Shown: positions 7,859 to 18,687 of the stretch, piece by piece | How positions within the stretch are numbered: position 1 is the first letter of the stretch | Layout of the letters: each line of letters opens with the position of its first letter | Source: Ancylobacter sonchi | GTDB taxonomy: Bacteria > Pseudomonadota > Alphaproteobacteria > Rhizobiales > Xanthobacteraceae | DNA: 64,000 bases | Direction of reading: 5' to 3' | Assembly (NCBI RefSeq): GCF_018390695.1 | Contig: NZ_JAHBGF010000020.1 | Location: forward strand, 558,001 to 622,000 | Notes under the pieces: model-generated | What the model was told of the DNA's origin: nothing | Seen by the model: only the letters and a program-made list of their open reading frames with translations | The model's database searches: none | Program-made: the position numbers and the translations under genes

Positions 7859-8632
7859 TTAGTGACTGGAATGGATGAACTTCTTCAGCCGTTCCGACTT
7901 TGGGGCGCCGAAGATCTGCTCCGGCGGCCCCTGTTCCTCGATTACGCCGTGGGCGAGGAAGACGATGTGATTGGCGACGTTGCGGGCGAACTTCATCTCG
8001 TGCGTCACCAGCAGCATGGTGCGCTTCTCCTTTGCGAGATCGCCGATCACGCCCAGCACCTCGCCGACCAGTTCCGGGTCGAGCGCGGAAGTCGGCTCGT
8101 CGAACAGCATGGCGTGCGGCTGGATGGCGAGGGCACGGGCGATCGCCGCCCGCTGCTGCTGGCCGCCCGAGAGGAAGGCCGGGTAGGCGTCGCGCTTCTC
8201 GAAGAGCCCGACGCGACGCAGCAGCGCCTCCGCCCGCTCCGTCGCCTCGTCCCTGGAAACGCCGAGCACGTGGACCGGCGCCTCGATGACGTTCTGGATG
8301 ATCGTCATGTGCTGCCACAGGTTGAAGCTCTGGAAGACCATGCCGAGCCGGGAGCGCAGCCGCTCGACCTGCCGGCGGTCCGTGGGGGCGAGGCCGCCAT
8401 GGCCGTCGCGCCGCATCGCGATCGGCTCGCCGCGGATCGCCACCGATCCTTCGCTCGGCAGCTCCAGCATGTTGATGCAACGCAGGAAGGTGGACTTGCC
8501 GGAACCGGAGCCGCCGATAATGGCGATGACGTCGCCTTCATAGGCCGTGAGCGAGATTCCCCTCAGCACCTCCAGCGCACCGAAGCGCTTGTGCAGGTCC
8601 TTGACCGCGATCGCCTCGGCCCGTTCGGTCAT
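7859..8632 (-). CDS. Polar amino-acid ABC transporter ATP-binding protein (HisP/OccP-like)
   Basis: Cytosolic ATPase of the amino-acid importer, 257 residues from the ATG at 8632. Walker A is GGSGSGKST (residues 40-48), the signature is LSGGQQQR, Walker B is MLFDEPTSALDPE and the switch histidine is in LLVTHE. In-frame upstream ATGs at 8647 and 8674 are possible starts; none has a clear ribosome-binding site, and 8632 fits the family's usual N-terminus. It is the first gene of the minus-strand transporter operon, facing the DDAH-like gene across a short shared regulatory region. Confidence 0.88.
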   Translation of the reverse strand: MTERAEAIAVKDLHKRFGALEVLRGISLTAYEGDVIAIIGGSGSGKSTFLRCINMLELPSEGSVAIRGEPIAMRRDGHGGLAPTDRRQVERLRSRLGMVFQSFNLWQHMTIIQNVIEAPVHVLGVSRDEATERAEALLRRVGLFEKRDAYPAFLSGGQQQRAAIARALAIQPHAMLFDEPTSALDPELVGEVLGVIGDLAKEKRTMLLVTHEMKFARNVANHIVFLAHGVIEEQGPPEQIFGAPKSERLKKFIHSSH

Positions 8633-8869
8633 GGGTGCAACACCCATCGGAGCGGCGTCCCCGCTGCCCGGCATACAGAAGTCCGGCCCATGCCACGCCT
8701 TCCCCGCTTGTCGGAACGTCGCATTCCGGCGGCGAGGCTCGCCCGTCGCCTTCTTCCCTCTCGCCCATCGTTGCACTTTATGCGACAGTTACTCAAGCGT
8801 ATAACAATGACGTTGGCGACTTTTTTATGCAGCGCCAAAAAAGCAGCATTCGTAATCGAGGAGTAACAA
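8633..8869. promoter_or_regulatory. Divergent control region between the amino-acid ABC operon and the ddah-tetR-aruHI operon
   Basis: Non-coding space between two head-to-head operons. The part next to the plus-strand gene is AT-richer than its surroundings (around 8775-8865) and ends in a good ribosome-binding site (GAGGAG, 8 bases before the ATG at 8870). Both operons probably share control by the TetR-type regulator encoded at 9745. I see no convincing operator palindrome. Confidence 0.4.
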
Positions 8870-9748
8870 ATGTCGGCTTTCGGGTCCCAGGAGATGTCGG
8901 CGCCGCTGCAGCGCGTTCTGATGCGCCGCCCGGGCCCCAGCCTCCTGGCGGCGGACCCGGCGCAATGGCATTACGGACCTAGCTTTGACGGCCGTCAGGC
9001 GGCGCAGGAATACGCCGAGTTCGCCCGTCTGGTGGAGCGTTCGGGCACCGAGATCATCTGGCTCGAGGACGAGGGCGACGGGCTCGCCGACGCCATGTTC
9101 ACCCATGACCCGTCGCTGGTCAGCGACCACGGCGCCATCATCCTGCGCATGGGCAAGCCGCTGCGGGCGAACGAGCCGGAGCTGCACGAGAAAGCCTATG
9201 CCGAGCGGCAGATTCCGATTCTCGGCCGGATCGAGGCGCCGGGGACGGTCGAGGGCGGCGATTGCGTCTGGCTCGACGCCCGTACGCTGATCGTCGGGCG
9301 CGGCGTGCGCACCAACCAGAGCGGCATCGACCAGCTGGGCGACCTGCTCGCGCCGCATGGCATCTCGGTGCTCGCCTTCGACCTGCCGCTGTGGCAGGGC
9401 GAGGCGGCCTGCCTGCATCTGATGAGCGTGATCAGCCCGCTCGCCGACGATCTGGCACTGGTCTTCGCGCCCTTGCTGCCGGCGGCTTTCTACCAGTTGC
9501 TGAAGGCGCGCGGCATCCGGCTGATCGAGGCGCCGGCCGAGGAGTTCCACGCCAGCAACGGCCTGTCGCTGAACGTACTGCCGACCCAGCCCGGCCAGGT
9601 GATCATGGTCGCCGGCTTCCCGGCGACGCAAGCGGCGATGGAAGCGGCCGGCTGCACCGTCGACAGCTTCGCGGCGGAGGCGCTGTGCATCGCGTGCGAG
9701 GGGGGGCCGACCTGCCTCACCCGCCCGGTGCTGCGGCGCGCGGTATGA
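8870..9748 (+). CDS. DDAH/arginine deiminase-family amidinohydrolase
   Basis: 292-residue enzyme of the guanidine-modifying fold (dimethylarginine dimethylaminohydrolase, arginine deiminase). Visible catalytic positions are E128 in VEGGD, H183 in CLHLMSV and the nucleophile C282 in EGGPTCLT near the C-terminus, the same order as in DDAH. This family attacks the guanidino carbon, for example converting methylated arginine to citrulline. The start has a GAGGAG site. Its stop overlaps the regulator's ATG. Placed with AruH/AruI it could act on arginine, methylarginine or a downstream guanidino acid; the exact substrate is unknown. Confidence 0.85.
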   Translation: MSAFGSQEMSAPLQRVLMRRPGPSLLAADPAQWHYGPSFDGRQAAQEYAEFARLVERSGTEIIWLEDEGDGLADAMFTHDPSLVSDHGAIILRMGKPLRANEPELHEKAYAERQIPILGRIEAPGTVEGGDCVWLDARTLIVGRGVRTNQSGIDQLGDLLAPHGISVLAFDLPLWQGEAACLHLMSVISPLADDLALVFAPLLPAAFYQLLKARGIRLIEAPAEEFHASNGLSLNVLPTQPGQVIMVAGFPATQAAMEAAGCTVDSFAAEALCIACEGGPTCLTRPVLRRAV

Positions 9749-10416
9749 CCCGGCGCAACTTTCATCGGGCACCCGGCGCCGAGCGTCGCCACGACCTGAT
9801 CGAGGCGACGCTGGACTGCATCGCCGAGGCCGGGCTGCAGGGCGCGACGGTGCGGCGGATCGCCATCAAGGCCGGGGTGACGTCCGGTCTGATCCGGCAC
9901 TATTTCGACTCCAAGGAGATGATCCTCCAGGAAGCCTACCGGGTGGTGATCGCGCGGCTGACCGAGAAGGCCAAGGCGGTGACCGGCACGCCCGAGGAAC
10001 GGCTGCGGAGCTTCATCCTGATCAACCTGACCGAGCCGGTCGCCAACAGCCAGGGCCTGTCGCTGTGGGCCTCGTTCATCAGCCGGGTCGGCGTCGACCC
10101 GGCGCTCGCGGCGATCCATCGCGAAGGCTATCTCAGCTTCCGCCACACGCTCGAGGACCTGCTGGCGGAATTCCTCGCGGCGCGGGGCGAGGCGGCCGCT
10201 CCGGCGCGATGCCGGGCGCTGGCCATCGCGGTCAATGGCATCCTCGACGGCCTCTGGCTGGAAGGATGCCTGGCGGGAGAGCTCTTCGAGGACAGCGAAC
10301 TGGTCTCGATCGCCTTTTCATCGATCGAGGCGCTGATCGGCCATCCGATCGGCGCCCCGGCCGCAACCGAGCAGGACCGGGAGGGTTCCGATGCGCTACG
10401 CCTCCATCACCGATAG
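9745..10416 (+). CDS. TetR-family transcriptional regulator (BetI-like)
   Basis: DNA-binding repressor of 223 residues. The N-terminal helix-turn-helix region (about 30-55) reads TVRRIAIKAGVTSGLIRHYF, very like BetI, and the C-terminal ligand domain includes SLWASFISR and GILDGLWLEGCLAG, also BetI-like. Its ATG overlaps the DDAH stop (ATGA), and its end overlaps the aruH start by 26 bases, so it is cotranscribed with the enzymes and probably controls them and the divergent transporter operon. The inducer is likely arginine or a ketoarginine-pathway metabolite (inference). Confidence 0.88.
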   Translation: MTRRNFHRAPGAERRHDLIEATLDCIAEAGLQGATVRRIAIKAGVTSGLIRHYFDSKEMILQEAYRVVIARLTEKAKAVTGTPEERLRSFILINLTEPVANSQGLSLWASFISRVGVDPALAAIHREGYLSFRHTLEDLLAEFLAARGEAAAPARCRALAIAVNGILDGLWLEGCLAGELFEDSELVSIAFSSIEALIGHPIGAPAATEQDREGSDALRLHHR

Positions 10417-11577
10417 GCTCGCCAGCCTCGGCTCCGAGAAATGGGCCGTCCATGTCGAGGCGCGCCGCCGCAGGGAAAGCGGCGAGCCGATCATCGAGCT
10501 GACCATCGGCGAGCCGGACCTGCCGCCGCACGAGACGCTGATCGCCGAGGCGACGCGCGCCATGCAGGCCGGCCGCCACCGCTATTCGAACGGTCGCGGC
10601 GAGCAGATCGTGCTGGATGCGCTGGTGCGCAAATATGCGCGGCGCCGGCCCGGCGTGACCGGCGATAACATTCTGTGCTTCCCCGGCACGCAGACGGCGC
10701 TGTTCGCGGTGATGCTCGGCCTCGTCGAGACGGGCGACGCGGTGCTGGTCGGCGACCCGCTCTACGCCACCTATGAAGGCGTCATCCGCGCCACCGGCGC
10801 CGAGCAGATCACCGTGCCGCTACGCCCCGAGCACGGCTTCCACCTGCAGGCCGCCGACCTCGAGCGCGCGGTCACGCCGCAATGCCGGGTGCTGCTGCTC
10901 AACACCCCGCACAACCCGACCGGCGCGGTGCTGACGGCCGGCGAGATCGCCGCCATCGGCGAGGTCTGCCGCCGGCATGACCTGTGGATCGTCTGCGATG
11001 AGGTCTATGAGGACCTGGTGCTGTCCGGCAGCTTCGCCTCGCCCTTCGATGATCCCCAGTTCGCCGAGCGCACCATCGTCTGCTCGTCGATCTCCAAGTC
11101 GCATGCCGCTCCGGGCTTCCGCAGCGGCTGGGCGATCGGGCCGGTGGAATTCGCCCGCCGGCTGCTCGCCGTCTCCGAGACGATGCTGTTCGGCGGGCAG
11201 CCCTTCATCGCCGACATGACGGCCTATGCGCTCGACAACCCGGTCGATACCTCGGCGCGGATGCGGGACGCCTACCGGCGCCGCGTCGACCTCATCGTCG
11301 CGACGCTGGCCGGCGCGCCGGGGCTGGTGCCCTTCCCGCCGGAGGCCGGCATGTTCATCCTCGTCGACGTCAGCGGCACCGGCATGAGCAGCGAGGCCTT
11401 CGCCCGGACGCTGCTCGACGAAGAACAGGTGGCGGTCATGCCGGGTTCGTCCTTCGGCGCCGGCGCGGCCGACTTCATCCGCATCAGCCTCACCGTGCCG
11501 GACGTGGCCATCGAGGAGGCCTGCCGGCGCATGCGGGCGCTGGCGGCCCGCTCGGCGATCAGGGAGACGGAGCGGGC

Positions 11578-11581
<4 letters not shown>
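10391..11581 (+). CDS. aruH: Arginine:pyruvate transaminase (AruH-like aminotransferase)
   Basis: PLP-dependent fold-type I aminotransferase, 396 residues. The start MRYASITDRL and segments such as IRATGAEQITVPLRPEHGF match the AruH subgroup, which converts arginine plus pyruvate to 2-ketoarginine plus alanine. PLP-site features are NPTG 175-178, D203 in CDEVYEDL and the Schiff-base lysine K236 in SSISKSHAAPGF. The stop overlaps the aruI ATG (ATGA at 11578). The pairing with an AruI-like decarboxylase strongly supports the assignment over a generic aspartate aminotransferase. Confidence 0.85.
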
Positions 11582-13215
<1,634 letters not shown>

Positions 13216-13231
13216 CGATGGGCCTTTCGGC

Positions 13232-14860
13232 TCAGTTCCGGCGGGCGCGGATGTCGCGGATGATCTCGCGGGCGGCGTTGTAGCCGGGAATGCCGGAGAC
13301 GCCGCCGCCGGGATGCATGGAGGAGCCGCAGATATACAGCCCCTTCAGCGGCGTGCGGTAATCGGCATAGCCGGACACCGGCCGCTGGAAGAACAGCTGG
13401 TCGGTCGACAATTCGCCGTGGAAAATGTGGCCCTGCGGCAGGTTGACGATGTTCTCGATGTCGGGGGCCACCAGAAGCTGCGCCTCGATGACGTCGTCGC
13501 GGAAGCCGGGCGCGTAGTCCTCGATGGTGTCGAACACCGTCTTGCGGAAATTCTCCTTCTCTGTCGCCCAGTCGCCGCCCTTCAGTGTGTAGGGCGCGTG
13601 GCCGCCGAACAGGTTGACCACATGCTTGCCCGCCGGCGCCAGCGTGGTGTCGACCATGGTCGGCACCACCGGGGTGATGAAGGGGCGCGACGAGTACCAG
13701 CCATGCTTGGCGTCGTCATAGGCGCGCTCGAGATAGTCGATGTCGGGCGCGATGTGCATGTAGGTCGGGTAGTCGAAATTGCCGAGGCCGCCCTCGCGCC
13801 GCACCCGGTCCAATATGCGGTATTGCGGCGGACGCTCGCAGGCGATGTTCATCTTGAAGGCGGTGGAGAAGGTGCGGTAGCCCTTGATCTCGCGCAGCAC
13901 CTCCTCCGGCAGGTGCTTTTCGCCGACCAGGTCGAGATAGAGCACCTTGGCGTTGGCGTTGGAGATGATGGCCTTGGCCGCATAGGTCTCGCCGGTCGTC
14001 GTCGACACGGCGGTCGCCCGGCCGTTCTGGACGCGCACTTCCTTGATCGGTGCGCCGGTGACGATGTCTACGCCCTTCTCCCGCGCCGAGGCGGCGAGCG
14101 CCTGGGTGATGGAGCCCATGCCGCCCTTGATGAAACCCCAGCCGCCGGCGCCCTCATGCTCGCCCATGATGTGGTGCATGATCACATAGGCTGAGCCCGG
14201 CGATTTCGGCCCGGCGAAGGTGCCGATCGAGGCGTAATAGGCGAGCACCGCCATCACGCGCTCGTCCTTGAACCATTCGCGCAGGAAGTCGTAGGCGCTC
14301 ATCGTCAGCATGTCGACGATGCGGTACATCTTGCGGCCGATCTTGCGGTGCCGCCACAGCAGCGAGGCGCCGTCCTTGAAGCTGCGCCAGTCGCGCCTGG
14401 TCGGATCGACCGGCGTTTCCCAGAGCAGCTTGCGCACGATGTTGGCCGCCTCGCTGAGATAGCGGTCGAATTCGGGATAGATTTCGGCGTCGTGCTTCGA
14501 GAATTTTGCGAAGCTCGCCTGCGACTTGGCGACATTGTCGGAGAACAGGATGTAGTCATCGCCGTCGAGCGGCGAGACCATGTCCGAGCAGGGCAGTACT
14601 TCGAGGCCGTGCTTCTTCAGCTCCAGCTCGCGGATGATGCGCGGGTGCAGCAGGCTCATCAGGTAGGAGAAGATCGAGGCCCGGAAGCCCGGCGCGATCT
14701 CCTCCGTCACCGCCGCGCCGCCGACGACGTCGCGCCGCTCCAGCACCAGTACCTTCTGCCCGGCCTTTGCGAGGTAGTTCGCGCAGACGAGGCCGTTATG
14801 TCCGGCCCCGATGATGATGGCGTCGTAGCTCTTGCCCACGGTGACGTCGGCGGCATGCAT
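13232..14860 (-). CDS. Phytoene-desaturase-like FAD-dependent oxidoreductase
   Basis: 542-residue NAD(P)/FAD-dependent oxidoreductase of the carotenoid-desaturase/amine-oxidase fold. The dinucleotide motif is IIIGAGHNG (residues 15-23), followed by LERRDVVGGAAVTEE. The C-terminal FAD segment is LYICGSSMHPGGGVSGIPG. The start at 14860 has GAGGA 7 bases upstream. Members of this subgroup are often mis-called phytoene dehydrogenases although no carotenoid genes are nearby, as here. It is the last gene of a same-strand operon with a Rieske oxygenase, an aldolase and an importer, so oxidation of a catabolic intermediate is more likely than pigment synthesis. Confidence 0.8.
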   Translation of the reverse strand: MHAADVTVGKSYDAIIIGAGHNGLVCANYLAKAGQKVLVLERRDVVGGAAVTEEIAPGFRASIFSYLMSLLHPRIIRELELKKHGLEVLPCSDMVSPLDGDDYILFSDNVAKSQASFAKFSKHDAEIYPEFDRYLSEAANIVRKLLWETPVDPTRRDWRSFKDGASLLWRHRKIGRKMYRIVDMLTMSAYDFLREWFKDERVMAVLAYYASIGTFAGPKSPGSAYVIMHHIMGEHEGAGGWGFIKGGMGSITQALAASAREKGVDIVTGAPIKEVRVQNGRATAVSTTTGETYAAKAIISNANAKVLYLDLVGEKHLPEEVLREIKGYRTFSTAFKMNIACERPPQYRILDRVRREGGLGNFDYPTYMHIAPDIDYLERAYDDAKHGWYSSRPFITPVVPTMVDTTLAPAGKHVVNLFGGHAPYTLKGGDWATEKENFRKTVFDTIEDYAPGFRDDVIEAQLLVAPDIENIVNLPQGHIFHGELSTDQLFFQRPVSGYADYRTPLKGLYICGSSMHPGGGVSGIPGYNAAREIIRDIRARRN

Positions 14861-14910
14861 GGGATGTTCCTCGGCTGGGATGGTCGCTGCGGACGGAAGG
14901 CGCGTGTGGG

Positions 14911-15984
14911 CTATTCGGCCGCCACGCCACGCAGCGGCTCCTTCGGCTCCAGCCCCTCGCGGCACATGTCCTGGAAGGATTTCACCGCGTACTCGTATTT
15001 CGGCGACAGTGGCCCGCGAGTGTAGACGCCGGTCTCCAGGTTGCGCTGCACGCCGGTGATGATGTCGAGGTCCTCGGTGACGATCTGCGCCGACCACTCG
15101 ACGGACTGGCGGTTGTCCTCCGCCTTCTCCGGCGAGACGTCGGTGAAGAAGTACCAGTTGATGTGGCGGATGCGCCCCGGGCCGAGCGGCTCGATGGTGG
15201 CGATCGACGAGCCCCAGTCGTAGAGATTCAGCATCAGGAACGGGAACCGGTAGAAATACAGGCCGCGCGTCAGCCCGCCCTCGCGCTTGGGCGCATGCAG
15301 GTGGAAGAACTTCCGGTCGGCATAGGTGTCGATCCGGTAGCTGTCGATGTCCATGGATTCACACAGGCCCGGATGCATGGTCCGGCAGTGGTAGCATTCG
15401 AGGTAGTTCTCGCCGTAGACCTTCCAGTCGACCGCGCAGTCGCGGTTCTTCGCCATGAAGTAGCGCTGCTGCTCCAGCGGGTAGTCGGCGGCCATGTCGT
15501 GGATCGGGCCGAGCCACTCGACCAGGCTCTCGCCGCCGCGCTCGACGCGCAGGAAGACGAGGCCGCGCCACTCCTCCGCGTCGATGGCGTAGAGCCCCCA
15601 GGCCTGCGGATCGAAGGTGATGCCCTCGCCGAAATCCACCGCCTTGTTGAGCCGGCCGGAGCGGGTGTAGCTCCAGCTGTGATAGGGGCACACCACCAGC
15701 TTGCCGCAATGGCCCTCCTCCTTCTCCAGGAGTTGGGCGCCGCGATGCCGGCAGACATTGTGGAAGGCGCGCACCACGCCGTCATCGTCGCGGATGACGA
15801 ACACCGGATAGCCCGCCACCGTGCCGGAGACATAGTCGCCCGGCGCCTTCAGCCGCTCCGACCAGGTGAACAGCATCCAGTTGCGGGCGAAGATCTCCTT
15901 GCGCTCGCGCTCATAGAGGGCCGGGTCGCAATAGTCGCGAGCCGGCAGCGTCCAGTCGAACGAGGCCTTGGTGGTGGCGGTCAT
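14911..15984 (-). CDS. Rieske non-heme iron oxygenase, alpha subunit (quaternary-amine-oxygenase-like)
   Basis: 357-residue Rieske oxygenase. The [2Fe-2S] ligands are C78-R-H80 and C99-P-Y-H102. The mononuclear iron site is ENYLECYHCRTMH with H199 and H204. The residue that bridges the two metal centres in ring-hydroxylating dioxygenases is Asp, but here it is Glu (E196), as reported for carnitine monooxygenase CntA and relatives. The ECYHC context also resembles choline/glycine-betaine oxygenases. The start is an ATG at 15984. No ferredoxin or reductase partner is in the operon. I infer an oxidative C-N or C-O cleaving role on an imported compound, not aromatic ring hydroxylation. Confidence 0.85.
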   Translation of the reverse strand: MTATTKASFDWTLPARDYCDPALYERERKEIFARNWMLFTWSERLKAPGDYVSGTVAGYPVFVIRDDDGVVRAFHNVCRHRGAQLLEKEEGHCGKLVVCPYHSWSYTRSGRLNKAVDFGEGITFDPQAWGLYAIDAEEWRGLVFLRVERGGESLVEWLGPIHDMAADYPLEQQRYFMAKNRDCAVDWKVYGENYLECYHCRTMHPGLCESMDIDSYRIDTYADRKFFHLHAPKREGGLTRGLYFYRFPFLMLNLYDWGSSIATIEPLGPGRIRHINWYFFTDVSPEKAEDNRQSVEWSAQIVTEDLDIITGVQRNLETGVYTRGPLSPKYEYAVKSFQDMCREGLEPKEPLRGVAAE

Positions 15985-16040
15985 GGCGGCGCTCCCGAAG
16001 TTGCATCGACCAGGCCGGCGCTGGGCCGGCCGGCCCTGTG

Positions 16041-16802
16041 TCAGTGACGGTAGGAGGGATCGATCCCGTCCAGCATGCGCAGATGGGCGGCCCATTCGAG
16101 CAGCAGGTCGCCGTCGTCGAAATTCATCTGGTCGTATTGCGCGCCGACCTTCTCGCAGACGTCCGGCGGCGGCATCACGATATCGCGGCCCATGGAGAGG
16201 GTGGCGACCTGCACCTCGCAGGCGCGCTCCAGATAGAACATCAGGTTGAACGCCTCGGCGACGGTGCGCCCGACGGTGAGCAGGCCGTGATTGCGCAGCA
16301 GCAGGCCGCACTTGGCGCCGAGGTCTGCGATGATGCGCTCGCGCTCGTCGAGGTCAAGCGCGATGCCCTCATAGTCGTGGATGCCGAGCCGGCCGTAGAA
16401 CTGCAGGGCGATCTGGTTGAGCGGCAGCAGCCCTTCCTTGAGCGAGGCCACCGCCATGCCGGCGCGGGTATGTGTGTGGATGACGCAGGCGGCGTCGTGC
16501 CGGCTCATATGCACGGCGGAATGGATGGTGAAGCCGGCCGGGTTCACCCGGTACGGATTGTCGCCGACCTTGTTGCCGTCGACGTCGATCTTCACCAGCG
16601 AGGAAGCCGTGATCTCCTCCCAGCGATGGCCGTAGGGATTGATCAGGAACCGCCCCGGCTCGCCCGGCACCCGCACCGTGCAGTGGGTGTAGATGAGGTC
16701 GGTCATCTTGAAATGCGCGAGCAGCCGGTAGCAGGCGGCGAGCTCGACGCGCTGCTGCCATTCGGCGGGCGAGATGTCCGGACGCAGGCTGGTGACGGTC
16801 AT
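16041..16802 (-). CDS. Class II aldolase/adducin-family protein
   Basis: 253-residue zinc-dependent aldolase-fold protein of the fuculose-phosphate aldolase/adducin type. Metal-ligand histidines are seen in CVIHTHTRAG and in RNHGLLTVG. Family members are aldolases, dehydratases or decarboxylases of hydroxy-acids. The ATG at 16802 matches the usual family start. It is flanked on the same strand by the TIM-barrel gene (19 bases away) and the Rieske gene. A retro-aldol step on a hydroxylated intermediate made by the Rieske enzyme would fit, but the substrate is unknown. Confidence 0.82.
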   Translation of the reverse strand: MTVTSLRPDISPAEWQQRVELAACYRLLAHFKMTDLIYTHCTVRVPGEPGRFLINPYGHRWEEITASSLVKIDVDGNKVGDNPYRVNPAGFTIHSAVHMSRHDAACVIHTHTRAGMAVASLKEGLLPLNQIALQFYGRLGIHDYEGIALDLDERERIIADLGAKCGLLLRNHGLLTVGRTVAEAFNLMFYLERACEVQVATLSMGRDIVMPPPDVCEKVGAQYDQMNFDDGDLLLEWAAHLRMLDGIDPSYRH

Positions 16803-16821
16803 CGATGGTGTCCTCTTGTGT

Positions 16822-17679
16822 TCAGACGGGATCGGCGATCCGCAGCGTGGCCGCCTGTTGCCAGTCTTCCTGCGCCCAGCGGCGCAGCAGCAGCGCCTCC
16901 TCCCAGCGGTCCGACAGCTCCTCGCCATCGACGTCGGTGATGGCGTAGTCGCGCGGGCCGAGCTCGCACAGGAAAACGCAGTCGGCCTCTGCCGGGTTGC
17001 GCGCCTGCCAGGACGCGAAGCCGCGCCGCCACCAGTCGCGGAACACCTCGATCCACGGCCGGTGCTGGGGGAAATGCAACGGCAGCTGCACCTGGCAGCG
17101 ATTGGCGATGCGGCCCTGGAAGGAATCCGATCGCTCCAGCAGGCGCGTGACGTGGGCCTGATACTCGGGGCTGATCGGCAGCATCATCTCGCGGTCGACG
17201 ACAAAGTGCGACAGGTCGGCGGCAAGCCGCATGCCGGGGATGGCGTCGAGCAGCAGCAACGTCGCGAACATGTCGTTGGTGATGCAGTTGCGATGCGTCT
17301 CGAACTGGAGGGGCACGCCCTCCTCACGGCCGATCCGTATCCACGCCTCGATCACCGGCACCATCTCGGCCACCGACAGCGGCATCACCTGGCCGATGAC
17401 GACGACGAAGGGCGAGCCGATGTCCTTGGCGAGATGCAGCGCCGGGCGCAGCTCCTCGATCGAGCGCGGAAACGCGGTGAGTAGCCCGGCGAGCCCGGTG
17501 CGGGTGAATTCCGGGACGGTTCCCCGCGCGGCCTCGATATCCATGGCGCCGAGGTCGATCGCCATGCCGTCGAAGCCGGCCGCCTTCACCCGTTCGAAGC
17601 GCTCAGTGACCGGCCGTTCCGGCGTGCCGGGACGGCGCAGTTCGGTGGCCCAGAGCGACTGGTAGATCTTGAGCGGCAT
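16822..17679 (-). CDS. Sugar-phosphate isomerase/epimerase-like TIM-barrel protein
   Basis: 285-residue protein beginning MPLKIYQSLWATELRRPG. It shows the AP-endonuclease-2/xylose-isomerase-like TIM-barrel pattern: GFDGMAIDLG near the front, FETHRNCITND and RLAADLSHFVV with likely metal-binding Glu, His and Asp. These proteins isomerise or epimerise small sugars or hydroxy-acids or hydrolyse related bonds. The ATG at 17679 lies 2 bases after the desaturase stop codon, so the two are co-translated. I do not recognise a more specific subfamily. Confidence 0.75.
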   Translation of the reverse strand: MPLKIYQSLWATELRRPGTPERPVTERFERVKAAGFDGMAIDLGAMDIEAARGTVPEFTRTGLAGLLTAFPRSIEELRPALHLAKDIGSPFVVVIGQVMPLSVAEMVPVIEAWIRIGREEGVPLQFETHRNCITNDMFATLLLLDAIPGMRLAADLSHFVVDREMMLPISPEYQAHVTRLLERSDSFQGRIANRCQVQLPLHFPQHRPWIEVFRDWWRRGFASWQARNPAEADCVFLCELGPRDYAITDVDGEELSDRWEEALLLRRWAQEDWQQAATLRIADPV

Positions 17680-17681
17680 GG

Positions 17682-18686
17682 TCAGGCCTGCTTGGCGCGG
17701 CCGGGGCGCGGCGCCACGGGTTCGAGGTCGGTATCGTCCATGATCCAGATCTTGTCGTCCGGGTAATCCGCCTCGGTGCGCCCGTTCCAGAACGCCTTGA
17801 TCACCGCGAGCTGGAAGCCGAGATAGGTCATCGAATGCGGCTTGCGGCCCTTCTCGACGAAGATCGTGCGGTGCAGCTTCGGCAGCTGGTGGAACGGCAC
17901 GGCGGGAAAGGCGTGGTGCGCGGTGTGGAATTGCATGTTCCAGCACATCCAGCGCATGACCGCGTTGGTGCGGGTGGTACGGGTGTTCTCGCTGATCTGG
18001 TCGACATGCGGCAGGCCGAGATGCTCGATGGTGTTCTGCAGCTGGTGCACCGGCTTCATCACCAGCATCGGCAACAGCCAGAGCTTGACGGCGAGCCAGC
18101 TGCCGGTCGCGACCGATACAAGGGTGATGAGCGTGTAGCCGGCGAGGTGCCAGCGCGCTTCGCGGATCACCTTCGGGTGTTGGTCGGCGGGAATGTAGGG
18201 CTCGCTGACGATACCGAGCGAGAAGCGGACGACGCGGCGGATGCGCGTGTACCAGTAGGTCGGGCCGAGCACCCAGAGCAGGTAGGACAGCATCGAGTAG
18301 CGCTCACGCGCCAGCTCGCCGTCGCCCTCCCAGTCCTGCGTGTAGCGGTGATGGGCGAAGTGCTGGATCTGGTCGAAATCGCGCGGATAGATGAGCACGA
18401 AGCCGAACAGTCGGCCGAAGATCTCGTTGAGCTTCTTGGTCCTGAAGACCGTCGAGTGGCTCATCTCGTGCTGGCCGGCATAGAGGAAGTTGATCAGCAT
18501 GCCGTGCATGATGAAGCACGGCACCGCCCACCACGTACCCCATGTGTACCAGAGCGCCGCGCCAGTGATCGCCAGCGCGCCGAGATGGCTGCCCAGCTGG
18601 ACGAAGCCCGATGCGTCCGACTTCACGCTCAGTTCCTTGAGCCGGCCCGGGCTGATCATGTCCTTGCGGCCGAATACCTCGTCCAT
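17682..18686 (-). CDS. Membrane fatty-acid-desaturase-like di-iron oxygenase
   Basis: 334-residue membrane protein with all three histidine boxes of the desaturase/hydroxylase family: H73-EMS-H77, H109-FA-H112-H113 and H253-TA-H256-H257, with hydrophobic segments around residues 36-70 and 180-215. Such enzymes use two irons and O2 to desaturate or hydroxylate alkyl chains. Placement in a catabolic operon directly after the importer permease and before the TIM-barrel gene suggests attack on the imported compound or a lipid-linked form rather than on bulk membrane lipid. Electron donor genes are not nearby. Confidence 0.82.
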   Translation of the reverse strand: MDEVFGRKDMISPGRLKELSVKSDASGFVQLGSHLGALAITGAALWYTWGTWWAVPCFIMHGMLINFLYAGQHEMSHSTVFRTKKLNEIFGRLFGFVLIYPRDFDQIQHFAHHRYTQDWEGDGELARERYSMLSYLLWVLGPTYWYTRIRRVVRFSLGIVSEPYIPADQHPKVIREARWHLAGYTLITLVSVATGSWLAVKLWLLPMLVMKPVHQLQNTIEHLGLPHVDQISENTRTTRTNAVMRWMCWNMQFHTAHHAFPAVPFHQLPKLHRTIFVEKGRKPHSMTYLGFQLAVIKAFWNGRTEADYPDDKIWIMDDTDLEPVAPRPGRAKQA

Positions 18687-18687
18687 C

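Noticed and set aside
13232..14860. Carotenoid biosynthesis (phytoene desaturase)
   Set aside because: No phytoene synthase, lycopene cyclase or prenyl-synthase genes are near, and the operon is an uptake/catabolic one.
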